Origin: Tessaracoccus palaemonis
Lineage (GTDB): Bacteria; Actinomycetota; Actinomycetes; Propionibacteriales; Propionibacteriaceae
Direction: 5' to 3'
DNA length: 64,000 bases
NCBI RefSeq assembly: GCF_019316905.1
Contig: NZ_CP079216.1
Coordinates: 434,001-498,000 of the forward strand
Of the stretch, positions 1-8,186 are shown one piece after another. Both the position numbers and the translations under genes were made by a program. Below the pieces are notes generated by a model. The model saw only the letters and a list, made by a program, of their open reading frames with translations, was not told the origin of the DNA and did not search any database. Positions within the stretch are counted from its first letter, which is position 1. Every line of letters begins with the position of its first letter.

Positions 1-1060
1 TTCCGGAGTCGGCCTTCGCCGCCTCGACCGTCGGCGCGGGCGGGTCGAAGATCGCCTTCTGGGCCATCTCCATGAACTTGTTGAAGACCAGGTCGGAGCG
101 TTCCTCCATCCGCTTGGAGATCTCGTCGGCGCCGGGCAGCGTGGTGTCGACCTTGATGTCGACGGTGATCGTGCCGGACTTGCGCATCTTGTTGAACTCG
201 GCCTGCGCGTCGACCTTCGCCCACAGGTAGCGGCCCGACGCGGCGGCGGAGAAGTGCTGGAACACCGACTCCCAGTTGCCGTCGATCTTGATGGTGCACA
301 CCGGCGACCAGACCTTCAGCTTGTAGTTCTGGATGACGATCAGCGGGCTGGAGGTGCCGTGGAAGGCCGCCCACGCGATCGACGTCGGGTACTTGCCGAG
401 CAGGCCGGAGAACGCGTGTGCGCCCGTCGGGTCGATCGAGCCGGCGCCCTGGCCCTGCATGACGCAGTACCAGGGGTCGAGGTTGTTGTCGGTCGCGCCA
501 GGCTGCGGGTCGCGGGTCATGGCGCGCGCCGCGGGCATGCCGACGGTGCGGAACCCGCTGCCGACGGCCCGGTTCCCGCCCTGGTCCAGCACGGGGAAGC
601 CGGCCTCGGTCGGCGCCATGTTGGACACGCTGGTGGTCGACTGCGTGATGATCGCCGGCCTGAACGTCGGCGCCTTCTTCGCGCGCTTGATGCCCCAGAA
701 GGCATCCTCCGAGTCGGTGAACTGCGCCGTGATGGCGGCCTCGGCCTGCTTGCGGGTCTCCTCGGGCAGGGCCCCGGTGACCGTGAACGTCAGCATGCCG
801 CCGGCGACGTCGCCGCCGCCCCCGATCACGCCCTCGCCGCCCGTGCCGGAGAACCGGACGAGGTTGAACAGGTAGTCCCCGTCGTCGGGGCCGTTCTTGC
901 GCGCCATGCGCACCTGGTTGGGGATGTAGTAGAACACCGGGGCCTCGCCAGCGGCGATGAGCTCGCGGTTGTTGACGTCCGGAAGATAGAGGACGTCGTA
1001 GCCGCCGTGGGTGATCGGCTGTGATCCCCCGGCGTACGTCGGACCCATTGCCTGGACCAT
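1..1060 (-). CDS. unrecognised large protein, last visible gene of CHAT/S8 protease cassette (partial)
   Basis: The frame is open from the ATG at 1060 to the window edge, giving 353 residues without a stop, so the C-terminus is missing. The start is supported by GGAGG seven bases upstream. The protein begins MVQAMGPTYAGG and has no signal peptide or membrane segment. It has a Gly-rich stretch near residues 75-85 (GTGGEGVIGGGG) and otherwise looks like a mixed alpha/beta soluble protein. I do not recognise the family. It lies 51 bases downstream of the CHAT-protein gene on the same strand, so it is probably the last or a late member of that operon. One inference is that it is a substrate or effector of the protease module, but nothing in the sequence proves this. 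Confidence 0.75.
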   Translation of the reverse strand, partial: MVQAMGPTYAGGSQPITHGGYDVLYLPDVNNRELIAAGEAPVFYYIPNQVRMARKNGPDDGDYLFNLVRFSGTGGEGVIGGGGDVAGGMLTFTVTGALPEETRKQAEAAITAQFTDSEDAFWGIKRAKKAPTFRPAIITQSTTSVSNMAPTEAGFPVLDQGGNRAVGSGFRTVGMPAARAMTRDPQPGATDNNLDPWYCVMQGQGAGSIDPTGAHAFSGLLGKYPTSIAWAAFHGTSSPLIVIQNYKLKVWSPVCTIKIDGNWESVFQHFSAAASGRYLWAKVDAQAEFNKMRKSGTITVDIKVDTTLPGADEISKRMEERSDLVFNKFMEMAQKAIFDPPAPTVEAAKADSG

Positions 1061-1111
1061 GATGCTGCCTCCTTGACTGTGGGCCGCGGCGCGGGCGCGT
1101 CGCGACACCCC

Positions 1112-3547
1112 TCAGGAGACGGCTGCGGCCCGGTTGATACTCCAGGTTGTGCGCCAGGGGGCGCCGAAGCAGGTGTAGGCGCCGGCGGCCGGTGTGCCGG
1201 CGGTGGCGGCGGCCAGCGCGGCCGCCGCGTCGAGCCCGCGGGCCAGGCCGTCGTGGTAGCGGCTCATCGTGGCGGCGGCCGTGGCGTCGGCGATGGGGGA
1301 CACGGGGGCGACGACGCACGCGACGCCGCGCGCCAGCAGCGTCGCGGTCAGCCCCAGCGGCTGCTCGCCGGGCCGGTGCGTCGTGCGGCCGACCTCGCAC
1401 GCGCTCAGCACGATGTGGCTGGCCCGGAGCCGCACGCGTTCCAGCTCGTGCGCCACGACGGTGCCCTCCGCGAGCCGGAGGCTGGAGAACAGCGGCGAGT
1501 CGGGGCGGTGCAGGCCGTGGGCCGCGACGTGCACCAGGTCCGCCCTGGCGAGGGCCTCGCCGAGCCGGGAGGCCCTCTCTGCGCCCCAGGTGACCTCGAC
1601 GGCGGCCACCTCGGCGTCGGCGAGCGGCAGGTCAGGCCCGCTCAGCGCGGTCACGACGGGGTCGGCGACCTGACGACCGCAGGTCGCCCAACTGGACGCC
1701 GTCGGGGCGACGGTGACGCTCCGGCCCGCCAGGTCGGGCAGCGCGAGCCAGGGAACACCCGCCAGCTCGCGGGACGGGACAACAACCAGCGGGGAGGCCC
1801 CGGACAGTGGCCGGGCGACCACCTCCGACAGCGCCCCCAGCCGCGCGGCCAGGGAGGCGTCGACGGTGGCAGCGAGGGGGTGCGCCGAGCCGATGCGGGC
1901 CCGGGCCGTGAGGTCCGTGAGCGCCGCGCCGGCCAGCGCCGTGATCTCCGTGCGGCCGCCCAGCCTCACGAGCCGCTCGGGTCCCTGCCCGAGGACGGCC
2001 ACCCACAGCTCGTCGGCCATCGGGACCGCCACGGCGAGCGTGACGCCGTTCTCGCGCACAGCCCGTCGCAGCCTGGCGATCGGCAGCGTGAGGACCGCGG
2101 CCGGCACGTCGGTGGCGAGCCACGTGACGGACTGGAGCTCCCGTTCCGCGTCGACGACGGCCCGCTCGCAGGCGGCCGACGACGGGTCGGCGTTCGCGGC
2201 GGCCCGCACGCGACGCAGCTCGGCGGCGGCCTCGGCGACGCGCGGGTCCTCGTCGGGTTCCATCCTCGGCGTGGGACGCAGCGCCGCGCGCCACCGCTCG
2301 GTCGCGTCGATCAGCGTGGCCACGCGCCGACCGGGGGCGGCCCGCGCGGCCAGGGCGATGTCGAGGTCGGCCGCCTGGACTCCGTGCAGCGCGACGGCCG
2401 CGCGCAGGTCGAGGCTGGAGGTGCCGAGTTGGGCCCGCAGCAGCGTCGAGTAGGCCGACCGGAGCTGGCGGCGGGCCCGCGGCAGGTCGCCCTGGCGGTC
2501 GGACTCGCGGGCCAACGCGACGAGCCCGGCGAGGCGCCGCGACACGACGGGGGAGCGGGCGAGCGTGCGGGTGGCCTCGGCGAGGCTCTCACGGGTGGGG
2601 TCGCCCGACGGGGTCAGCGAGAGGAGGACGGCGGCGGCCTGCGGGGCGACCCAGCGGTCTCCCGCTCGCCGTGCCTTCACGAGCAGGGCCTCCGCGGCAT
2701 CGTGCTGAGGCTCCGCCTGCAGCGCCACGAGGAGGCAGCGCCTGGCCCAGGCGGGCTCGCCGCGCCCCGCGAAACCGTCGGCGGCCTGCCTGGCGAGCCT
2801 GGCTGCCTCGGTCGCGTGGCCGAGCAGCAGCAGGGCGCGGGCCAGTTCGTGGTCCCGCTCGCCACCCAGGTGGGGGTCGGTGGGGGCCATGTCGGCCAGC
2901 AGGGACCTGGCCTCGTCGACGAGCCCGGCCTCGAGCAGCACGCGGGCGCGGTCGAGGCGCGACGTGTTGCGGTCGAGATCGACGTCGATCGCGTCGGCCT
3001 CCCGCATGGCGGCAAGTGCCTCGGGCAACTGGCCGCGCACGAACAGCACCCAGCCGAGGTTGTGGCGGGCCATGAACAGCAGCGGCGTGGCGCCCAGCAC
3101 CTCGGCCAGTTCGGCGCAGGCACGCAGATCGGCCACCGCCGCGTCCGGGCGCCAGAGCTCCGAGGCGAGCGTGCCGCGGTTCAGGAACAGCCGGACGCGG
3201 TCGGGCGGGGGAAGCGAGTCGGGGTCGACCCGGCCGAGCGCGGCGAGCGCGGCGTCCAGCTCTCCGGAGCGTGCGAGCACGATCCCCTCCTGCACGCCGG
3301 CGGCCGCCGCGACGTGTGGCAGCAGCGCTGCGTCGGCGGCGACGGCGCGGACCTCGGCGAGCGCCGCCGCCGGCCCGGACCTCTCGAACGTCACCCAGCT
3401 CGACGAGAGCCGCACCCGCAGCCGCGTCTCGGCGTCGGACGGGCCGCAGACGGCGAGCGCACGACGAAGCAGCAGGTCGGCCGCGTCGGTCCGCTGCTCA
3501 GCCAGCGCGGCGCGGGCCTGCTCGTACAGCTCGGTGGGTGAGGTCAA
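1112..3547 (-). CDS. TPR-CHAT domain protein (caspase-like cysteine peptidase)
   Basis: 811 residues. The TTG start at 3547 overlaps the TGA of the upstream gene (TTGA) and has GGGAG just before it; longer versions would run into the upstream gene. The N-terminal half is Ala/Leu/Arg-rich helical repeat of TPR type (for example LYEQARAALAEQRTDAADLL). The C-terminal third is a CHAT domain: a strand-rich VVVPSRELAGVPWLAL segment, the catalytic His677 in HVAAHG, Cys717 in LSACEVG, and the closing GLTATLLARGVACVVAPV. CHAT domains are clan CD peptidases related to caspases and separase. The protein is probably cytoplasmic because no signal peptide is seen. Its neighbours are a serine protease and a sigma factor, which suggests signalling by regulated proteolysis. 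The family call is firm; substrate and trigger are unknown. Confidence 0.9.
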   Translation of the reverse strand: MTSPTELYEQARAALAEQRTDAADLLLRRALAVCGPSDAETRLRVRLSSSWVTFERSGPAAALAEVRAVAADAALLPHVAAAAGVQEGIVLARSGELDAALAALGRVDPDSLPPPDRVRLFLNRGTLASELWRPDAAVADLRACAELAEVLGATPLLFMARHNLGWVLFVRGQLPEALAAMREADAIDVDLDRNTSRLDRARVLLEAGLVDEARSLLADMAPTDPHLGGERDHELARALLLLGHATEAARLARQAADGFAGRGEPAWARRCLLVALQAEPQHDAAEALLVKARRAGDRWVAPQAAAVLLSLTPSGDPTRESLAEATRTLARSPVVSRRLAGLVALARESDRQGDLPRARRQLRSAYSTLLRAQLGTSSLDLRAAVALHGVQAADLDIALAARAAPGRRVATLIDATERWRAALRPTPRMEPDEDPRVAEAAAELRRVRAAANADPSSAACERAVVDAERELQSVTWLATDVPAAVLTLPIARLRRAVRENGVTLAVAVPMADELWVAVLGQGPERLVRLGGRTEITALAGAALTDLTARARIGSAHPLAATVDASLAARLGALSEVVARPLSGASPLVVVPSRELAGVPWLALPDLAGRSVTVAPTASSWATCGRQVADPVVTALSGPDLPLADAEVAAVEVTWGAERASRLGEALARADLVHVAAHGLHRPDSPLFSSLRLAEGTVVAHELERVRLRASHIVLSACEVGRTTHRPGEQPLGLTATLLARGVACVVAPVSPIADATAAATMSRYHDGLARGLDAAAALAAATAGTPAAGAYTCFGAPWRTTWSINRAAAVS

Positions 3548-4017
3548 GACGCTCCCGGGATCTCGATGAACGGGGTGGCCACCGCCCGGTCGCCCGCGCG
3601 GACGGGGTGGATGACGAAACGGACGCTGCCGGGCTGCACCGCGGGCCACTCGAGCCGCCCCGTCGCGTCGGAGGTGGAGGTGTACACGGCGGTGGAGGTG
3701 TGCAGGTCGACGCGGACGCCACCTCCGGTGATCCATCCGGCCACCCGCACGCCATCGTCGGACGGGGCCCACGTCACCATCAGGCTGATGGTCGACGCGG
3801 TGAACGTGACGGTGTCGACCTCAGCCCTGGCCGGCTGCAGGGCATCGCTGGTCAGGACAGCCAACTCGGCGTTCATCAGCTCCAGCGACACGGCCAGGGC
3901 TATGCGGTCCAGCATCCCGGGGGGCATCGGGTCGGCCTGTTCCTGAGCGTCGGCGAGCGCCGCCAGCAGGGCGAGGTCGTCGTCGGTCAGTGGGGCATCG
4001 GCGTCGTGGGAGTTCAT
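3544..4017 (-). CDS. small protein with carboxypeptidase-regulatory-like beta domain, between sigma factor and CHAT gene
   Basis: 157 residues. The ATG at 4017 overlaps the sigma-factor stop (ATGA) and GGAG lies upstream. The N-terminal about 60 residues are acidic and helical (LTDDDLALLAALADAQEQ). The C-terminal about 95 residues form a beta-rich domain with a VDLHTSTAVYTSTSDATGR segment typical of carboxypeptidase-regulatory-like or transthyretin-like folds. No transmembrane helix or zinc-binding HxxxCxxC motif is seen, so it is not a classical membrane or ZAS anti-sigma factor. Its position directly after the sigma factor makes a regulatory partner role possible, but this is inference. Confidence 0.8.
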   Translation of the reverse strand: MNSHDADAPLTDDDLALLAALADAQEQADPMPPGMLDRIALAVSLELMNAELAVLTSDALQPARAEVDTVTFTASTISLMVTWAPSDDGVRVAGWITGGGVRVDLHTSTAVYTSTSDATGRLEWPAVQPGSVRFVIHPVRAGDRAVATPFIEIPGAS

Positions 4018-4586
4018 GACCGGCTCCATCCTGGGTCGTGGGACAGCGCGGCGCGCAGCGCGGCGAGGCAGCGGCCGCGCGTCGGGCCGATGGACCCCAC
4101 CGGCATGCCGAGCGCCTTCGAGATGGCCGCGTAGTCGGGCGTCGCGGCGTACGCGACGACGCGCAGCAGCGCCTGGCAGCGTGGGTTGAGCGTCGCAACG
4201 TGGCGCCACAGGCGGGCGTTCGCGTCGCCGTCGAGGACGCTGTCCTCCGGGCCGGAGGTCTCGTCCACAGGCTCGACGTCGAGGGGCTGGGTCGGCCGGC
4301 CGCCGGCGACGCGCCAGGACTCGCGTCGGACGCTGGTCAGCAGCCACGCGAACACGGCCTGTGGGTCACGGACACCGTCGGCGTGCCGGACCAGGGACAC
4401 CCAGGCGCCCTGCACGACGTCCTCGGCCTGTTCGCGCGTCAGCCCGCACGACCTGGCGGCGGCCCAGAGCGGCGGGGTGAGCAGCCGGACGAGGTCGGCC
4501 ATGCGTGCGGTGTCACCCGCGAGGTAGTCGAGGAAGGCGGCGCCCGCCTCGTCGGAGAGCGAGCCGGTCCGGCCGGGGGTGGTCAT
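4014..4586 (-). CDS. ECF-type RNA polymerase sigma factor
   Basis: 190 residues. The start at 4586 overlaps the S8 protease stop (ATGA). Region 2 is visible at about residues 25-90 (LTREQAEDVVQGAWVSLVRH, then AWLLTSVRRESWR) and a region 4 helix-turn-helix at about residues 130-180 (LLRVVAYAATPDYAAISKAL, then GRCLAALR). Length and two-domain layout fit ECF sigma factors, which direct RNA polymerase to a small regulon. It probably controls this cassette or genes responding to the same signal. No obvious membrane anti-sigma factor is next to it. The neighbouring 157-residue protein or the proteases could control it. Confidence 0.85.
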   Translation of the reverse strand: MTTPGRTGSLSDEAGAAFLDYLAGDTARMADLVRLLTPPLWAAARSCGLTREQAEDVVQGAWVSLVRHADGVRDPQAVFAWLLTSVRRESWRVAGGRPTQPLDVEPVDETSGPEDSVLDGDANARLWRHVATLNPRCQALLRVVAYAATPDYAAISKALGMPVGSIGPTRGRCLAALRAALSHDPGWSRS

Positions 4587-6064
4587 GGCCGCCACCCCAT
4601 TTCTGCCGTGATGGCGGCCCAGCCGCGCTGCACGCCGGCCTTCGCGTCGAGCTCCGGCAGCGTGCGGTCGGTGGCCAGCCGCGCGGCCAGCTGCCCTGCG
4701 AGCACGGGCGCCGCGAACGACGTCCCCGACCAGGTGGCGAACCCGCCGACGAAGGAGTCCGGGTCGATGGTGGCGCGCCGCCGGCCCGCGTGCTGCAGCC
4801 GGGCGGCCGGCTCGAGCTCCCCGTCGAGGTCGACGGGCAGGGTGCTGACGAGCCCGGCGCCGGGGCGGTGGCACGAGACCCAGTCGCCTGCGTTGGAGAA
4901 GTACGCGTCGGTCCCGTCGGGGTTCAGCGCGCCGACGCTGACGAGCGGGACCGCCGCCGGGTCGAACGGGGCCGCGCCCGCGAAGGCCGCCGGGTACAGG
5001 GGTTCGGTCGTGGACTGGTTGCCCGCGGAGGCGACGACGGCGACGCCGACGGAGCCCAGTTCGTCGAGGACGACCCGCAACGGGGCGTCCTCCAGCGAGT
5101 CTTCGGGGTCCTCGTGGTAGTAGCCCAGCGCCAGGCAGATGACGTCGATCAGCTCGCCGGTGGTGCCGTCGGCCTGGGCCTGTACCTGGCGGACGAGCAG
5201 CAGCGCGAGGACCTGGATCAGCGCACCCTCGGGCACGCCGCCGGCCTCGTCGACGATCGGCACGACCTGCAGCCGCGCCTCGGGACACGTCTGCCGGATC
5301 AGGCCGGCCATGAACATCGCGTGCCCGGCGTACGGCAGCAGCGACCCGTCGAGGGGGTTCCGAGGCTCCGGCGGATCGGCGACGGGGACGTCGCCGCCCA
5401 GCCCGAGCCGCAGCCCCGCCGCGTGCACCTCGTCGGTCGCGCGGGCGGGATCCTCGAACCAAGGGTGGGCTCCGAGCACCGTGTCGCAGATGACCACCAG
5501 CGGCGTACGCCTGAGCCGTCTCGCCCGCAGCGCCGGGTCGGGTGCGACGACGGCGACGGGGCTCCGGCCGCCGCTGCCGGGCCGCTGGTACTGCGCCGAC
5601 GGCGGCTCCCCGGCGGGCATGGACACGTAGTAGGGCATCGAGACGTAGTACGGCATCGACACGTAGTAGGGCCCGAGTGTCATCAGATGGTCCAGGGCGA
5701 GGCCGCGGGCGGTGTCGGGGTCGGTCCGGCGGGCTGCCTGCAGGATCGGCCACGCGTCGACGGGCGGACCGTCCCGGCGCACGAGCCGGACGCTGGTCAC
5801 CCAGCTGCGGTCGAGGAGTTCGACCAGTCGGCCGTCGATGCTGCCGATCACCTTCTGCAGGGCGTCGGACTCCTGGTCCGTGACGACCTCTGTCCCCGAC
5901 TGCTCGGCCACCTTGCGGAGCAGTTCCAGTGGGGCGTCCTGCGAGCGGCCGGGGAGCCCTCGCACGAGGATCCGGTCGCCGAGGTAGGTGGTGGTGCGCG
6001 GCGCTGACCCGGAGGGCAACTGCTCGCTGAGTGGGTCGAGCACCCGTAGGACTGACTGGGACAC
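4583..6064 (-). CDS. intracellular subtilisin-like S8 family serine protease
   Basis: 493 residues, GTG start at 6064 with GGAGGCAGGC upstream. A roughly 180-residue N-terminal region precedes the peptidase domain. The catalytic triad can be assigned as Asp194 (VICDTVLG), His248 (YAGHAMFMAG) and Ser449 (WSGTSFAAPV), with the oxyanion Asn in SAGNQST. There is no Sec signal peptide, unlike secreted subtilisins, so it should act in the cytoplasm. Residues 133-150 are three perfect copies of YYVSMP at the junction between the N-terminal region and the protease domain. It is the first gene of the cassette and overlaps the sigma-factor gene by four bases. Specificity is unknown. Confidence 0.9.
   Translation of the reverse strand: MSQSVLRVLDPLSEQLPSGSAPRTTTYLGDRILVRGLPGRSQDAPLELLRKVAEQSGTEVVTDQESDALQKVIGSIDGRLVELLDRSWVTSVRLVRRDGPPVDAWPILQAARRTDPDTARGLALDHLMTLGPYYVSMPYYVSMPYYVSMPAGEPPSAQYQRPGSGGRSPVAVVAPDPALRARRLRRTPLVVICDTVLGAHPWFEDPARATDEVHAAGLRLGLGGDVPVADPPEPRNPLDGSLLPYAGHAMFMAGLIRQTCPEARLQVVPIVDEAGGVPEGALIQVLALLLVRQVQAQADGTTGELIDVICLALGYYHEDPEDSLEDAPLRVVLDELGSVGVAVVASAGNQSTTEPLYPAAFAGAAPFDPAAVPLVSVGALNPDGTDAYFSNAGDWVSCHRPGAGLVSTLPVDLDGELEPAARLQHAGRRRATIDPDSFVGGFATWSGTSFAAPVLAGQLAARLATDRTLPELDAKAGVQRGWAAITAEMGWRP
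5615..5668 (-). repeat. three 18-bp tandem repeats coding YYVSMP x3 in the S8 protease
   Basis: Three consecutive 18-nt units encode the hexapeptide YYVSMP at residues 133-150, flanked by Gly-Pro and Ala-Gly. The units differ at a few silent positions, so the peptide is more conserved than the DNA. This hints at selection on the peptide, for example as a processing site or docking motif. Confidence 0.9.
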
Positions 6065-6282
6065 GCCTGCCTCCGATCATGGCTGGATACACCTGCCAGG
6101 AGGGCCGGGGATCGCGCCTGATACCGGGATTCTGCTCCCGTGGGAGGTCAGGGATGCCGCTCGTGTCGGACGACCACGGTACTTAGGTGCACCCCCCTGA
6201 TCCGGCCGGAGAGGCCCGGCGTATCCTCGCCGCTACGTGGGTCTGCCGCGGTGGCAGCCGACCAGTTTCGAAGGAGAGACTC

Positions 6283-7440
6283 ATGGTCTACCGCATGATC
6301 TTCAACCAGAACGCGTACTTCGGGCGCGGGGCCATCAAGGAGATTCCGGCCGTCGCGGCGGCGCGTGGATTCACCAAGGCATTCATCGTCACCGACCCGG
6401 TGCTGGCCGACCCAGCGGTCGGCACGGCAGCGAAGGTGACCGCGATCCTCGACGAGGCGGGCATCGCCTACGAGATCTTCACCAACGTGCAGCCGAACCC
6501 GCCGGTCGAGTGCATCACCGACGGCGTCGAGAAGTTCGCCGCGTCGGGCGCCGACTTCCTGATCGGGCTCGGCGGCGGGTCGCCGCAGGACACCTGCAAG
6601 GGCATCGGCATCATCAGCGCGAACCCGGAGTTCGCCGACGTGCTGAGCCTCGAGGGGGTCGCGGCCACCCGCAACCCGTCCGTCCCGATCTTCGGAGTGC
6701 CCACCACGGCCGGCACCGCGTCCGAGACCACCATCAACTACGTGATCACCGACACGGCGCGCAAGCGCAAGTTCGTCGCCGTCGACCCGCACGATATCCC
6801 CGTCGTCGCGTTCGTCGATCCCGATCTGACCGACGGCATGCCGCGCGGACTCAAGGTGGCCACGGGTCTCGACGCCCTGACCCATGCGATCGAGGGCTAC
6901 ATCACGCCCGGCGCGTGGGCGCTGTCCGACGCCCTGTCGCTCAAGGCGATCCAGATGATCGCCGCGAACCTCGCGAAGTCGGCCGACGGCGACGTTCCGG
7001 CCGGCGAGCAGATGGCGTACGCCTCCTACGTGACGGGCATGGCGTACTCCAACGTCGGCCTGGGACTGGTGCACGGCATGGCGCACCCGCTCGGCGGTCG
7101 ACTCGGCGTCGCGCACGGCGTGGCCAACGGCATCCTCCTCGGCACGGTCATGGAGTACAACAAGGACTTCTCGGGCGAGAAGTACCGCGACATCGCGGCG
7201 GCGTTCGGAGTCGAGGATGCCTACACCGGCGAGCTGGAGGCCGTCCGCGACGCGGCGGTCGCGGCCGTGCGGAAGCTCACCGTCGACCTGGGCAACCCGA
7301 CGACCATCACGGAGGTCGGGGCCACGGCGGCCGACGTTCCCGCGCTGGCCGCCGACGCCTTCGCCGACGTCTGCACGCCCGGCAACCCGCGTGCCGCGAC
7401 CCTGGAGGACATCGAGGCGCTGTACACCGCGCTGCTCTGA
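6283..7440 (+). CDS. fucO: lactaldehyde reductase / propanediol oxidoreductase (iron-dependent alcohol dehydrogenase)
   Basis: 385 residues; ATG 6283 chosen because AAGGAGAG precedes it and MVYRMIFNQNAYFGRGA matches the usual FucO N-terminus. It interconverts L-lactaldehyde and 1,2-propanediol with NAD(H). The dinucleotide motif GGGSPQD and the iron ligands Asp and His in GLDALTHAIEG, His in GLVHGMAHPLG and His in VAHGVANG are all present, and the length equals E. coli FucO. The strong FucO-specific match (NPEFADVLSLEG, KRKFVAVDPHDIP) separates it from generic group III alcohol dehydrogenases. It is monocistronic here but makes the substrate of the Pdu pathway encoded about 16 kb away. Confidence 0.93.
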   Translation: MVYRMIFNQNAYFGRGAIKEIPAVAAARGFTKAFIVTDPVLADPAVGTAAKVTAILDEAGIAYEIFTNVQPNPPVECITDGVEKFAASGADFLIGLGGGSPQDTCKGIGIISANPEFADVLSLEGVAATRNPSVPIFGVPTTAGTASETTINYVITDTARKRKFVAVDPHDIPVVAFVDPDLTDGMPRGLKVATGLDALTHAIEGYITPGAWALSDALSLKAIQMIAANLAKSADGDVPAGEQMAYASYVTGMAYSNVGLGLVHGMAHPLGGRLGVAHGVANGILLGTVMEYNKDFSGEKYRDIAAAFGVEDAYTGELEAVRDAAVAAVRKLTVDLGNPTTITEVGATAADVPALAADAFADVCTPGNPRAATLEDIEALYTALL

Positions 7441-7449
7441 CCGGGGTCG

Positions 7450-7485
7450 GATCGGGGGCGGGTCAGGGCCCTCCCGCTCCCGATC
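7450..7485. terminator. hairpin after fucO
   Basis: A 13-nt inverted repeat (GATCGGGGGCGGG with CCCGCTCCCGATC, one mismatch) and a 10-nt loop, nine bases after the fucO stop. No clear T-run follows, so it could be a weak terminator or an mRNA-stabilising stem. Confidence 0.45.
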
Positions 7486-7534
7486 GCGCCCGGCGGCGGG
7501 CAGACTGGGGGTATCACCGCAGAAGGAGTGCCCC

Positions 7535-8026
7535 ATGACCGAGAAGAACGACGACGTGACGGCGGAGACCCCGATCGTCGACGCCGAGGACGCCAAGGAC
7601 TTCCAGGAGCCCGAGCAGAAGAGTGACGTCGATCAGCTGGCCGAGGGCCTGAAGAAGGCGGCCACCGAGACGGCCTACGCCACCGTCGGCCTGGTCGACC
7701 TCGTCAGCTCGAAGGCCCGCGAGTTCTACGACGACCAGAAGAAGCAGTACGCGACGGCGCACCCGGATGAGGACGCCCAGACGACCAGTGGCTTCCTGAC
7801 CCAGCTGGGCAGCCAGCTCGACAAGCTCGTCGCCGACATCGCAGGTGGCTTCCGTGACCTGGCAGACCGTGGCCGCAGCGCGGGTCGCGACACGGCTCCG
7901 GCGGCTGAGGTCACGAAGGATGCCGAGCCGGAGGTGACGAAGGACTCTGAGTCCGCGGTGGAGCCGCCCGAGGCCGCTCCGGCCGAGGCCGCCTCCGACG
8001 TCGCCGACGACGGACCTGCTTACTGA
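7535..8026 (+). CDS. small charged hypothetical protein
   Basis: 163 residues, ATG 7535 preceded by AGAAGGAG. Highly acidic ends flank a central helical segment (LAEGLKKAATETAYATVGLVDLVSSKAREFYDDQKK) and an Ala/Glu/Pro-rich disordered C-terminus with two VTKD repeats. No signal peptide or membrane helix. The pattern resembles small actinobacterial proteins of unknown function with a central amphipathic helix. It has its own strong terminator. No function can be assigned. Confidence 0.75.
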   Translation: MTEKNDDVTAETPIVDAEDAKDFQEPEQKSDVDQLAEGLKKAATETAYATVGLVDLVSSKAREFYDDQKKQYATAHPDEDAQTTSGFLTQLGSQLDKLVADIAGGFRDLADRGRSAGRDTAPAAEVTKDAEPEVTKDSESAVEPPEAAPAEAASDVADDGPAY

Positions 8027-8043
8027 TTGATCGCCCCAATCGA

Positions 8044-8076
8044 GGCCGCCACCGGAGTTCCGGTGGCGGCCTTTCA
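8044..8076 (+). terminator. rho-independent terminator
   Basis: A perfect 13-bp stem (GGCCGCCACCGGA paired with TCCGGTGGCGGCC, minimal loop) directly followed by TTT, 17 bases after the stop of the preceding gene. Confidence 0.85.
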
Positions 8077-8186
8077 TCTGGCCCTTGGCAAGGTGTTTCA
8101 TCCATGGCTGTTCGCCTTGGGTGAACGAGCCTCAAGTCGAGCAGCCTGGTTCGAAAACTGTCGGTGGGGGTCCGTAGCCTCGTGAT

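Noticed and set aside
1073-3541. Long open frame on the plus strand opposite the CHAT gene, with similar long antisense frames over glgP, the pdu genes and clpB
   Set aside because: They are Arg/Gly/Ala/Pro-rich, have no recognisable domains, and lie antisense to clearly conserved proteins. High GC content creates such frames.
7450-7485. Strong terminator for fucO
   Set aside because: The stem is good, but there is no T-run, so it is kept only as a low-confidence hairpin.
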